Shown here: positions 1 through 4,612 of the stretch, piece after piece
How positions within the stretch are numbered: the stretch's first letter is position 1
Layout of the letters: each line of letters starts with the position of its first letter
NCBI GenBank assembly: GCA_946575275.1
Contig: CAMNZV010000128.1
Span: forward strand, 1 to 5,415
Source: an uncultured Clostridium sp.
Lineage (GTDB): Bacteria > Bacillota > Clostridia > Clostridiales > Clostridiaceae
Length of the DNA stretch: 5,415 bases
Direction of reading: 5' to 3'
Translations under genes and position numbers: made by a program
The notes under the pieces: model-generated
Database searches by the model: none
What the model saw: the letters and a program-made list of their open reading frames with translations, nothing else
Told to the model about the DNA's origin: nothing

Positions 1-289
1 TTTTCCCCTCCTCTTTTAACCACATAAATCCCAAAATTCTAAAAGAGCAGAACTTATATCCACTTATTAATCCAAATATTAGATGTCCAGCTTCATGTAT
101 AACAATTTCCAATAACATAACGAGATACATTAATAAAATTATTATTATTACATTTATTACAGCATCAAACGCTGTTGTTTCTGTTGTGTCTATGGCTAAA
201 ATATATTTAGCACCTATTAATCCACATACGCCCCCTAATATTATAAAAAAAAGCATTGAAATAATTTGTTTCCAATTCTTTTTATTCAT
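1..289 (-). CDS. M50-type (site-2-protease-like) membrane metallopeptidase, N-terminal part
   Basis: Only the first 96 codons are present; the gene runs off the left edge. The protein begins MNKKNWKQ. Residues 9-32 are hydrophobic (TM1), and a second long hydrophobic run covers residues 43-64. The second run leads into HEAGH at residues 65-69, the HExxH zinc-binding and catalytic motif. A motif placed inside or beside a membrane helix, followed by GLISGYKF, is typical of M50 intramembrane proteases, which cut membrane-anchored substrates within or near the bilayer. The second zinc ligand region would lie outside the window. The ATG at 287-289 has an AAGGGGG ribosome binding site 5 nt upstream. 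It follows the S41 lipoprotein and a 45-residue membrane peptide on the same strand but is separated from them by about 450 bases, so it probably has its own promoter. The substrate cannot be read from the sequence. The family call is fairly sure. Confidence 0.78.
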   Translation of the reverse strand, partial: MNKKNWKQIISMLFFIILGGVCGLIGAKYILAIDTTETTAFDAVINVIIIILLMYLVMLLEIVIHEAGHLIFGLISGYKFCSFRILGFMWLKEEGK

Positions 290-382
290 TTTTTCCCCCT
301 TAATATATAATTGTCTAACATCCATATTGTTATTCTTTAGAAGTTAACCACTGTTAAAAAATTTCCATTAATAATTAAATTA

Positions 383-391
383 AGTATATCA
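383..391 (-). promoter_or_regulatory. possible extended -10 promoter for the M50 peptidase gene
   Basis: On the minus strand the sequence reads TGATATACT, an extended -10 (TG-N-TATACT, one mismatch to TATAAT), about 95 bases upstream of the M50 ATG. No good -35 hexamer lies 16-18 bases further up. In DNA this AT-rich such a match can arise by chance. Confidence 0.27.
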
Positions 392-475
392 TAGCCATTC
401 ACTTTTTCATATATACCATTTTAATATTGATTTCAATTCCATTATCCATTAATTACCTTATTTGATTTTAGGTAT

Positions 476-509
476 AAAAATAGCACCTACCTTTTACTTA
501 GTAAATGCT
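476..509 (-). terminator. hairpin repeat, copy 1 (terminator-like)
   Basis: On the minus strand, AGCATTTAC (501-509) pairs with GTAGGTGCT (482-490) across a 10-base loop, using G-U pairs, and is followed by ATTTTTAT. This is the diverged left member of a three-copy family (others at 2763-2816 and 4359-4413). Similarity continues past the hairpin into a leader that reads CCTAAAATC and then an AAGG ribosome-binding-like site. It could end transcription from the S41 / 45-residue gene pair. Unlike the other two copies, no intact gene follows its leader. Confidence 0.55.
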
Positions 510-511
510 TA

Positions 512-562
512 TTAATAAATAACTTGTATACTTTTAACCTCATAACCTTATACATCAAACAT
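512..562 (-). pseudogene. scrap resembling the 3' end of an LSm-like phage gene
   Basis: One minus-strand frame reads MFDV, stop, then GYEVKSIQVIY and a stop right before hairpin copy 1. The intact LSm-like gene at 4415-4612 ends NENEIKSIEII and is also followed immediately by a hairpin of the same family. E-V-K-S-I-Q-V-I against E-I-K-S-I-E-I-I, in the same position relative to the hairpin, suggests common origin. An in-frame TAA at 548-550 and the short length mean it is dead. The match covers only about eight residues, so the call is tentative. Confidence 0.35.
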
Positions 563-735
563 TCTTATTCTAGTAAAATGGTATTATGTGATTACCTTTT
601 TAAATTGATTTTTAATAATGCATAACAAAATTGTTTTTGTTTCATCATTAAATATAATATTATTTTATATAGTTTATACTCATCAATTATAACTGTTTCT
701 GAATAATTTATATATTTTATTTTGTAGATTTAATA

Positions 736-873
736 CTAATATTTTTCCTTCTTTTCATCAATCTTATTTATTCTATCATAAAATTCTCGACCATAATTTG
801 GCATATTATATAATGCTTTTCCTGAAATAATATTAATTATAATAATAAACATCAATATTGCAAAAAATTCCAT
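736..873 (-). CDS. 45-residue single-pass membrane peptide
   Basis: I do not recognise the family. The peptide begins MEFFAILMFIIIINIISGKA. Residues 3-17 are strongly hydrophobic (one membrane segment). The rest is polar, with a basic and acidic tail ending DEKKEKY. The charge pattern (acidic N-terminus, lysine and arginine after the helix) favours an N-out/C-in orientation. The start is well supported: AGGAGGTGAT lies 5 bases before the ATG, and its first bases overlap the TAG stop of the S41 gene, only 11 bases upstream. The two genes are therefore almost certainly cotranscribed and translationally linked. It could be a substrate or partner of the flanking proteases, a small inhibitor or immunity peptide, or a holin-like scrap. 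The sequence does not decide between these. Confidence 0.62.
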   Translation of the reverse strand: MEFFAILMFIIIINIISGKALYNMPNYGREFYDRINKIDEKKEKY

Positions 874-884
874 AAAATCACCTC

Positions 885-2207
885 CTAATTATCTATAATA
901 GCTTTATAATATGGATTATTTCCATTATATAAATCTTCAACACTAAGCTTTACCTCTATATCTGGAATGGCCCCCTGTAATTTATAACTTGAATTCTTGC
1001 CTGCTTTTTTTACATCAATCTTATACCATCCACTGATATACTCAATATCTAAAATTGAAGATAATCTTTCTTCAAGACCGAACATCTCTATAGATCCACC
1101 AGTTTCTTCTCCAACCATTACAGCATTGTATTTTTCCACCAAAGTATTAACTGCTACTACACCAGCAGAAAATGTATTTTTAGTCATTATTACATAAACC
1201 TTCTTAGAGCTAAATAATTTATTATTATATATAGTAAGATTATCAAAATGATTAGGATTTCCGCCAGTATTATTTGAAACATCAACAACTATCTTATCAT
1301 AGCTATCTTTATTTTCATCAGCATATTTAGTAAATGATTCAATGAAATTATTAAAATCAGGATATCCAGTAAGATCCTTAAACAAAATTCTATTTTTATC
1401 CTTAATATCATAACATTCATTATACTGAAAATATAATATTCTATTTTCTTTATCTAGTTTATACCAATATTGATTATCTGCATCAGATGGTTTAGAATTT
1501 TCAATAGATTGCATGGCTTTATTGTATGCTAAATAATTATTTGTATCAAGCATACCCTTACTAACTTCATCAAAAGATACAACATCTATATTTACCCTTT
1601 CAATTTCCCCATCTAACCCTTTAACTGTTATCACATTATTATCTTGCCATAGGTTTAAATATTTTAATAAAGATTTAGTCATTAAATTCATTGAGATTTT
1701 ACTTTTTACCCATTGGTCATTTTCAGCTGAAATTATTTTAGAATATCTTTCTTCTACTTCCTCAAATTCAATTCCGTTTATCTCTACTAGCTCTTTCCCT
1801 AACAAGTTCCTATTTTCATTATTTGCGAAAAGAATGTAAAACCCATTTTCACAATAAACACCTCGAATTGGCAATACTTCTTCATCTTGTAAATCTCTTT
1901 TTATACAGTATGTGTGTCCATTATTTAAACTAGCACTTAACTCTTGCATTCTATAATATATCTCATCCTCTGCTACCTTATTATTTTTAATATCACTTTT
2001 TAATTGTTCTAAAGAAGCCATCCAGTCTTCTTCATTAGAATTATAGAATATATATGGATTTTCTTTATAAAAGTCTACCATCTCTTCTACAGCAGATAAA
2101 TATTTTTCTGACTCCTCCGTCATTTCAATATTATGATTACTACATCCTATTAGCAGAATAGATATTGAAGTAACAATACAAATTAATTTAAATAAAAATC
2201 TTTTCAT
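885..2207 (-). CDS. S41-family serine peptidase, secreted lipoprotein
   Basis: This 440-residue protein starts with a lipoprotein signal: MKRFLFKL, a hydrophobic stretch (9-21) and the lipobox L-I-G-C with the lipidated cysteine at 22. It should be anchored outside the membrane. Residues 30-100 form a helical N-terminal domain ending in NNGHT (95-99), like the L-x-D/N-G-H-T motif before the core of S41B peptidases. The core is in the C-terminal half: IVVDVSNNTGGN (306-317, matching the family's VDLRxNxGGN strand), NTFSAG with the probable nucleophile Ser347, and VGEETGG (365-371). GE-x-TGG without the CtpA-type lysine suggests the tricorn/IRBP-like Ser-His-Glu type rather than a Ser-Lys dyad. 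No clear PDZ domain is seen. The ATG at 2205-2207 has an AGGAGAT site about 6 bases upstream. A weak TTGATG/TTTAAT pair upstream (18-base gap) might be its promoter. It is coupled to the 45-residue gene downstream. The natural substrate is unknown. Confidence 0.85.
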   Translation of the reverse strand: MKRFLFKLICIVTSISILLIGCSNHNIEMTEESEKYLSAVEEMVDFYKENPYIFYNSNEEDWMASLEQLKSDIKNNKVAEDEIYYRMQELSASLNNGHTYCIKRDLQDEEVLPIRGVYCENGFYILFANNENRNLLGKELVEINGIEFEEVEERYSKIISAENDQWVKSKISMNLMTKSLLKYLNLWQDNNVITVKGLDGEIERVNIDVVSFDEVSKGMLDTNNYLAYNKAMQSIENSKPSDADNQYWYKLDKENRILYFQYNECYDIKDKNRILFKDLTGYPDFNNFIESFTKYADENKDSYDKIVVDVSNNTGGNPNHFDNLTIYNNKLFSSKKVYVIMTKNTFSAGVVAVNTLVEKYNAVMVGEETGGSIEMFGLEERLSSILDIEYISGWYKIDVKKAGKNSSYKLQGAIPDIEVKLSVEDLYNGNNPYYKAIIDN

Positions 2208-2274
2208 TACAATATCTCCTAATCTATATTAAATAATAATAACTAGTTCTTCATCAAGTTCTTATATGATTTTG

Positions 2275-2470
2275 CTATATAAATGAAATACTCTCATCAT
2301 ATCTACCCTCTGCAATATCCCTACTAGACCATACCTAAATTATGATCCTTAACTTTTTTTATTATCTTTTCACTAAAACTAGCTTCTTTACTATCTGAGT
2401 TTAATGATTCACTAGTAAATTCTGTTTTAATTATATCACTTTTGTCAGAATTTGAAAATATTTTTATCAT
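2275..2470 (-). pseudogene. frameshifted coding scrap of unknown family
   Basis: From an ATG at 2468-2470 an open frame of 48 codons begins MIKIFSNSDKSDIIKTEF, continues through a lysine- and serine-rich middle, and ends IKKVKDHNLGMV at two adjacent stops (2321-2326). In the next frame, starting at the same place, the sequence reads on as VWSSRDIAEGRYDESISFI before a TAG at 2275-2277. That composition looks coding, so a one-base shift near 2327 probably broke a longer gene. The ATG has no good ribosome binding site. The scrap lies between the scaffold-gene stub at about 2484 and the S41 gene, and I do not recognise it. The remaining 70 bases to the S41 start hold only its leader. Confidence 0.35.
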
Positions 2471-2490
2471 ACTGAAAGTTTTTATGATTC

Positions 2491-2524
2491 TTTCAATTTA
2501 ATTCCTCCTTGCCCTTGCAGTCTT
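2491..2524. repeat. 34-bp direct repeat, left copy (Tad2 3' end / scaffold start)
   Basis: Identical over 34 bases to 3961-3994. On the minus strand it encodes the last residues of the Tad2-like protein (DCKGKEELN, stop), contains its own AAGGAGG site, and ends in AATTGAAA, where a TTG start overlaps the TGA stop. After the repeat, the TTG frame reads only M-K-E-S before a TAA at 2482-2484. The right copy leads into a recognisable scaffold gene starting M-K-K-S-D. The left copy is therefore the stub of a second scaffold gene. Confidence 0.85.
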
Positions 2525-2756
2525 CTGCCAACATATCGGATTGACTTGCGAGCCAACCAAGTTGAACTCCTGATGTTCCCACAAAAACTATTGCTTTATT
2601 GCCTATTGCTTCATGTTCTGCATTTATTATGTCTCCATTAGCATTTTTATAGCTAATACTTGTTGCTAATTCTATATATTGAGATTTTCCATTCCAATCT
2701 TTTCTTGCTACTTTTTTACCTTCTTTTAAATTTTCTAATGCCTTACCAAAATTTAT
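2493..2756 (-). CDS. Tad2-like (DUF2829) anti-Thoeris protein, start codon ATA
   Basis: The 87 codons begin (I)NFGKALENLKEGKKVARK and include DWNGK. They end GVQLGWLASQSDMLAEDC plus KGKEELN. The F-G-x-A-L-x-x-L-K-x-G-K-K-V-x-R-x-x-W-N-G-K opening and G-W-x-A-S-Q-x-D-M-L-A-E-D ending are the family signature. Known Tad2 proteins are phage-encoded sponges that bind the cyclic ADP-ribose signal of Thoeris defence, blocking activation of its effector; that is family knowledge. The oddity is the start. AGGAGG (2765-2770) lies 8 bases before codon 2754-2756, where homologues have ATG-Asn-Phe-Gly, but here the codon reads ATA. An in-frame TTG at 2781-2783 would add nine residues, but it lies in the T-tract of the upstream hairpin and has no ribosome binding site. 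Expression is probably reduced or lost. The gene follows the 51-residue phage protein. Confidence 0.72.
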   Translation of the reverse strand: MNFGKALENLKEGKKVARKDWNGKSQYIELATSISYKNANGDIINAEHEAIGNKAIVFVGTSGVQLGWLASQSDMLAEDCKGKEELN

Positions 2757-2762
2757 TAATAA

Positions 2763-2816
2763 TTCCTCCTTAATTTTAAGCAATATAAAAGCACCTACTG
2801 TTACTTAGTAAGTGCT
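2763..2816 (-). terminator. hairpin-leader repeat, copy 2
   Basis: On the minus strand AGCACTTAC (2808-2816) pairs with GTAGGTGCT (2790-2798), with one G-U pair, followed by TTTTAT. Then come CTTAAAATT and the AAGGAGG ribosome binding site of the Tad2 gene. The hairpin begins inside the stop codon of the 51-residue gene. Nearly the same 54 bases occur at 4359-4413. It has the form of an intrinsic terminator or attenuator between two closely spaced phage genes. Confidence 0.7.
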
Positions 2817-2971
2817 TACTCTTCTATTCCATATTTTTTTAATATCTCTCGCCTTTCTTCTTCTGTAGGCTCTGTATATTTCTTTCCTGTAATCTCTTCA
2901 TATTCCTTTTCAAGTTCTTCTTTAGTTTTTAGTTCATCCGGCTTATCATTCAATTTAAAAATATTACTCAT
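2816..2971 (-). CDS. 51-residue phage head-module protein of unknown function
   Basis: The peptide starts MSNIFKLNDKPDELKTKEEL and is rich in glutamate and lysine. It is predicted to be helical, has no membrane segment, and ends KKYGIEE. The ATG at 2969-2971 has a good GAGGTGAT ribosome binding site that lies in the last codons of the upstream head-protein frame; that frame's TAA (2973-2975) ends one base before the ATG, indicating translational coupling. Its place right after a head morphogenesis gene and before Tad2/scaffold suggests a small accessory of the head module. It is intact although both neighbours are damaged. I do not recognise a named family. Confidence 0.65.
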   Translation of the reverse strand: MSNIFKLNDKPDELKTKEELEKEYEEITGKKYTEPTEEERREILKKYGIEE

Positions 2972-2972
2972 T

Positions 2973-3359
2973 TTATATCACCTCATATATCCAATTATAA
3001 TTCTCCCCTAATCTCTCTACAATTTCATTAATTTCTTTACCGATTCTAGCTAAATGCCTATATTCTTGTTCTACCTTATTTCTTCTAATTACTTCATCAT
3101 ATTCTATTCTTGTACCTTTGCCTATGCTTAATTTATAAACTGTTCCATCATGTCCAGCTGCAATAATAGTTTTTATTTGTGGGTTATCCATCAATAGAGC
3201 AATATCATCTCCACTAAATGATGTGCTTAATGCATTATTATGTGTTAATACAACGCTATTATCAGGCATATCCTTTAAATGAGACAAATCTACATTTCCA
3301 CCAAATGAACCTACATTTTGATTTGTAACTATATTACCCTTATTATCTACAATGCTCAT
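2973..3359 (-). CDS. surviving C-terminal ORF of the head morphogenesis gene (128 codons)
   Basis: This is the uninterrupted last part of the broken gene at 2973-3716, from an ATG at 3357-3359 that is probably an internal methionine (preceded in frame by GISNEH and lacking a ribosome binding site). It holds a compact domain: SIVDNKGNIVTNQNVG, then DNSVVLTHNNALSTSFSGDD, then TIIAAGHDGTVYKL, then a charged helical tail ending NWIYEVI. The H-N-N-A...S-G-D-D stretch resembles the H-x-H-P...S-x-x-D metal site of JAB/JAMM-fold proteins, but with Asn in place of the second His, Ala in place of Pro, and six rather than seven spacer residues. If it ever was such an enzyme, it is unlikely to be active. 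Whether any protein is made is uncertain. Confidence 0.42.
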   Translation of the reverse strand: MSIVDNKGNIVTNQNVGSFGGNVDLSHLKDMPDNSVVLTHNNALSTSFSGDDIALLMDNPQIKTIIAAGHDGTVYKLSIGKGTRIEYDEVIRRNKVEQEYRHLARIGKEINEIVERLGENYNWIYEVI

Positions 3360-3716
3360 ATGTTCATTGCTAATGCCATCATTCCTTTTAACAATTCTTT
3401 TTGTTTCTTTACAAATTACTTGAATTTGCTATTTAGAGCCTATACCATCAAATTTATTCTTTTATTCATCTGAATTTATTATTTCTCTATTCACCTTGTA
3501 TGATTTAAGTGTATTATTGTTTTCTTTTATTATATAACTTTCCCCAAAACTTGAAACATTTTTTTTATAATTATCATCTACTATATCATAATAACATCTA
3601 CACATGGGATGCCTTGGGAGTTCAGGTTTTTTATTGAAATTATAGATTTTTTCATCATACTGACTACAATCACCTCAAGTTTTGCTGTTCAATATGGCAT
3701 TGTATATAACATTTAA
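2973..3716 (-). pseudogene. phage head morphogenesis (SPP1 gp7-like) gene, 3' part, broken
   Basis: A single reading frame runs through the whole stretch but is cut by TGA (3675-3677), TAA (3462-3464) and TAG (3429-3431). It reads NVIYNAILNSKT, stop, GDCSQYDEKIYNFN, then ELPRHPMCRCYYDIV. The C-x-x-Y-D-x-K-I-Y...L-P-R-H-P-x-C-R-C-Y-Y pattern is the end of the SPP1 gp7 / Mu gpF-like minor head domain. The first stop stands where homologues have the second cysteine of a T-C-x-x-C. After it come a linker and the JAMM-like C-terminal domain. These proteins sit in the capsid near the portal. The N-terminal part of the gene is missing, and the upstream end (about 3716) is fused to a scaffold gene fragment. 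Because the frame is kept, the damage is point nonsense mutations after the deletion event. Confidence 0.72.
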
Positions 3717-3717
3717 T

Positions 3718-3966
3718 TACAACTTCTTGCATTTTGCCACTCTTAAAAGTTTCAACACCTTTAGAAACTGCACTATCAATTCTACTTTGGTTATATCCTT
3801 TGATTGTTTGATTTTAGGTAACTATTTTTTGGAAATCTTCAACTGTTAATTTTGATATTTCCATCTCTCCTAAATTCTTAAACTAGTCAGTTCCTAGAAT
3901 TATTTCATTTATGTCCCCATCATCTGTTATGCTTTCTACTAATATTAATAAATCTGATTTTTTCAA
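3718..3966 (-). pseudogene. phage capsid scaffold (DUF4355-like) gene, 5' part, broken
   Basis: From a TTG at 3964-3966, with AAGGAGG 7 bases upstream, the frame reads MKKSDLLILVESITDDGDIN, ILGTD, TAG (3883-3885), FKNLGEMEISKLTVEDFQKI, VT, TAA (3814-3816), then NQTIKGYNQSRIDSAVSKGV and ETFKSGKMQEVV. The D-x-x-I-N-E-x-x-x-G-T-D start and the I-K-G-Y-x-Q-S-x-I-D-x-x-V-x-K-G-x-E-T-F-K-x-G-K-M segment match clostridial phage scaffold proteins, normally some 180-200 residues. Both stops replace residues inside an otherwise continuous frame. The second (TAA before NQ) could come from a GAA codon by one change. After KMQEVV the sequence switches to the head morphogenesis gene, so the rest of the scaffold and the capsid gene that should follow are deleted. 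The start overlaps a leftover Tad2 stop codon. Confidence 0.66.
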
Positions 3967-3994
3967 TTTAATTCCTCCTTGCCCTTGCAGTCTT
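3961..3994. repeat. 34-bp direct repeat, right copy
   Basis: Identical to 2491-2524. Here the Tad2-like tail (KDCKGKEELN, stop) has lost the rest of Tad2: upstream in the same frame the sequence reads IQNFRPCGI instead of the Tad2 body. The copy still supplies the AAGGAGG site and TTG start of the scaffold fragment. The distance between the two copies is 1470 bases. Confidence 0.85.
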
Positions 3995-4038
3995 TTATCC
4001 CACAAGGTCTAAAATTTTGTATAAAAAATAAGCAGTTT

Positions 4039-4060
4039 TATGCCATACTTGGGGCATAAT
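4039..4060. repeat. short inverted repeat TTATGCC/GGCATAA
   Basis: Seven perfectly paired bases flank an 8-base loop, 6 bases from the terminator that closes the DUF6275-type gene. On neither strand does a clear T run follow directly. It may be a second pause or terminator element, or chance. Confidence 0.3.
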
Positions 4061-4088
4061 AAAAAGCCTTAGTTTCCTAAGACTTTTA
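4060..4088. terminator. intrinsic terminator after the DUF6275-type gene, possibly bidirectional
   Basis: The minus-strand RNA reads AGUCUUAG, loop GAAA, CUAAGGCU (8 pairs with one G-U) and then UUUUUAUUAU. The hairpin begins 4 bases after the TAA of the DUF6275-type gene. The plus strand also has a T run after the stem (TTTTATT), so it could work both ways. It marks the end of the intact part of the prophage operon. Confidence 0.75.
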
Positions 4089-4352
4089 TTATCTTTCCAC
4101 TTTATAATTTTCCCATTTCTTATATGCATCTATGTACATTTCTTTTTTATCACCATTATAAGTGCACTCGTAATACATTCCATCAAATAACGTAGTGCTT
4201 AATAGTGCTTTGTTGTTTTGAAGGGTTTTGCAACTCCATACCATGAATACATCATCTATAGCAATTTCCTTTTTATCAGTCTTATCTAAATGTTTATTGG
4301 TATAATCACATACCTCTTGTTTGCACCAGTCTAAAAATTCTTTTTCATTCAC
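4089..4352 (-). CDS. DUF6275-type phage protein
   Basis: This 87-residue protein begins MNEKEFLDWCKQEVCDYTNK and contains VFMVWSCKTLQNNKALLSTT. It ends TYNGDKKEMYIDAYKKWENY plus KVER. The V-W-S-C-K-T-L-Q-N-x-K-A-L-L-S-T-T...D-G-x-Y-Y-E-x-T-Y-N-G-D-K-x-E-x-Y-x-D-A-Y-K-K-W pattern is what I recall for DUF6275 proteins of Firmicute phages, whose function is unknown to me. The length is normal and the frame intact. The start is GTG (4350-4352), with AAGGAGG 8 bases upstream as part of the repeated leader. It lies after the LSm-like gene and hairpin copy 3 and before a strong terminator. This position is among head genes, but nothing shows it is a virion part. Confidence 0.72.
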   Translation of the reverse strand: MNEKEFLDWCKQEVCDYTNKHLDKTDKKEIAIDDVFMVWSCKTLQNNKALLSTTLFDGMYYECTYNGDKKEMYIDAYKKWENYKVER

Positions 4353-4358
4353 AATTCT

Positions 4359-4413
4359 TTCCTCCTTAATTTTAAGTATAATAAAAGCACCTACTGTTTA
4401 CTTAGCAAGTGCT
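4359..4413 (-). terminator. hairpin-leader repeat, copy 3
   Basis: On the minus strand AGCACTTGC (4405-4413) pairs with GTAGGTGCT (4386-4394), followed by TTTTATTATA, CTTAAAATT and the AAGGAGG site of the DUF6275-type gene. Against copy 2 it differs by one stem base (A to G, turning an A-U pair into G-U), one extra loop base and a few bases after the T run. It starts just after the LSm-like gene's stop codon. Confidence 0.7.
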
Positions 4414-4414
4414 C

Positions 4415-4612
4415 TTATATAATTTCTATTGATTTTATTTCATTTTCATTGAATCCTATTAGATTGTTTGATTTATCCAATATAGCTATTTCCTCTAATT
4501 CCTTATCACTATCTATAGCTGGTGTATATGTTTCTACATATCCTCTAAATTCTTCATTGTCTATGTCTACTATTCTTACCCTTTTGTTAAAATACTCTCT
4601 TAATAATTTCAA
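4415..4612 (-). CDS. small LSm/Sm-like phage protein
   Basis: The 65 residues begin MKLLREYFNKRVRIVDIDNE and continue through EFRGYVETYTPAIDSDKELE to IAILDKSNNLIGFNENEIKS plus IEII. The pattern of short beta strands (V-R-I-V-D-I-D, F-R-G-Y-V-E-T-Y, I-A-I-L, I-K-S-I-E-I-I) resembles the five-stranded Sm-like barrel of small proteins seen in clostridial phage head modules. No RNA-binding role is shown. The start is TTG (4610-4612), overlapping the TGA stop of the minor capsid gene as AATTGA, with GGGAGTG upstream. This indicates translational coupling. Hairpin copy 3 follows its stop at once. Loss or gain of this gene may have involved that repeat, since a scrap resembling its end lies beside hairpin copy 1. 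Confidence 0.62.
   Translation of the reverse strand: MKLLREYFNKRVRIVDIDNEEFRGYVETYTPAIDSDKELEEIAILDKSNNLIGFNENEIKSIEII

Larger units (their letters stand above)
290..735. other. stretch without an intact gene, holding hairpin copy 1 and gene scraps
   Basis: No convincing full-length gene is seen on either strand. The stretch holds hairpin copy 1 (476-509), a scrap like the end of an LSm-type gene just upstream of it (512-562), and a 16-codon ORF on the minus strand (399-449, MDNGIEINIKMVYMKK) placed after a weak AAGG site where a gene follows the other hairpin copies. A weak extended -10 lies at 383-391. At 577-603, GGTA and TACC flanked by A and T runs form a poor terminator-like hairpin that could serve the gene pair to the right. 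A frame ending in MMKQKQFCYALLKINLKR lies near 599-655 but has no ribosome binding site. The region looks like degraded coding DNA plus the leader of the M50 gene. Confidence 0.5.

Noticed and set aside
600..720. TTGATG and TATATAAAAT-like elements as a promoter between the protease genes
   Set aside because: In this AT-rich stretch such matches are expected by chance and no intact gene follows them closely.
997..1197. 66-codon plus-strand ORF
   Set aside because: It lies wholly inside the S41 peptidase catalytic region on the other strand, has no ribosome binding site and no recognisable motif.
2757..2783. TTG at 2781-2783 as the Tad2 start
   Set aside because: It falls in the hairpin's T-rich tail without a ribosome binding site and would place the gene's own AGGAGG inside the coding sequence.
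2973..3966. Stop-codon recoding to explain the interrupted phage frames
   Set aside because: All three stop codons occur within sense positions, while neighbouring genes end normally at TAA, TGA and TAG. The genes are also truncated, so decay is the simpler explanation.
2470..3994. 34-bp repeats as phage att sites
   Set aside because: Both copies are coding sequence at a Tad2/scaffold boundary with a ribosome binding site, and no integrase or tRNA lies nearby. Homologous duplicate genes explain them better.
482..4413. CRISPR-like array from the repeated hairpins
   Set aside because: There are only three copies, kilobases apart, each lying between genes with a leader; there are no regular spacers and no cas genes.
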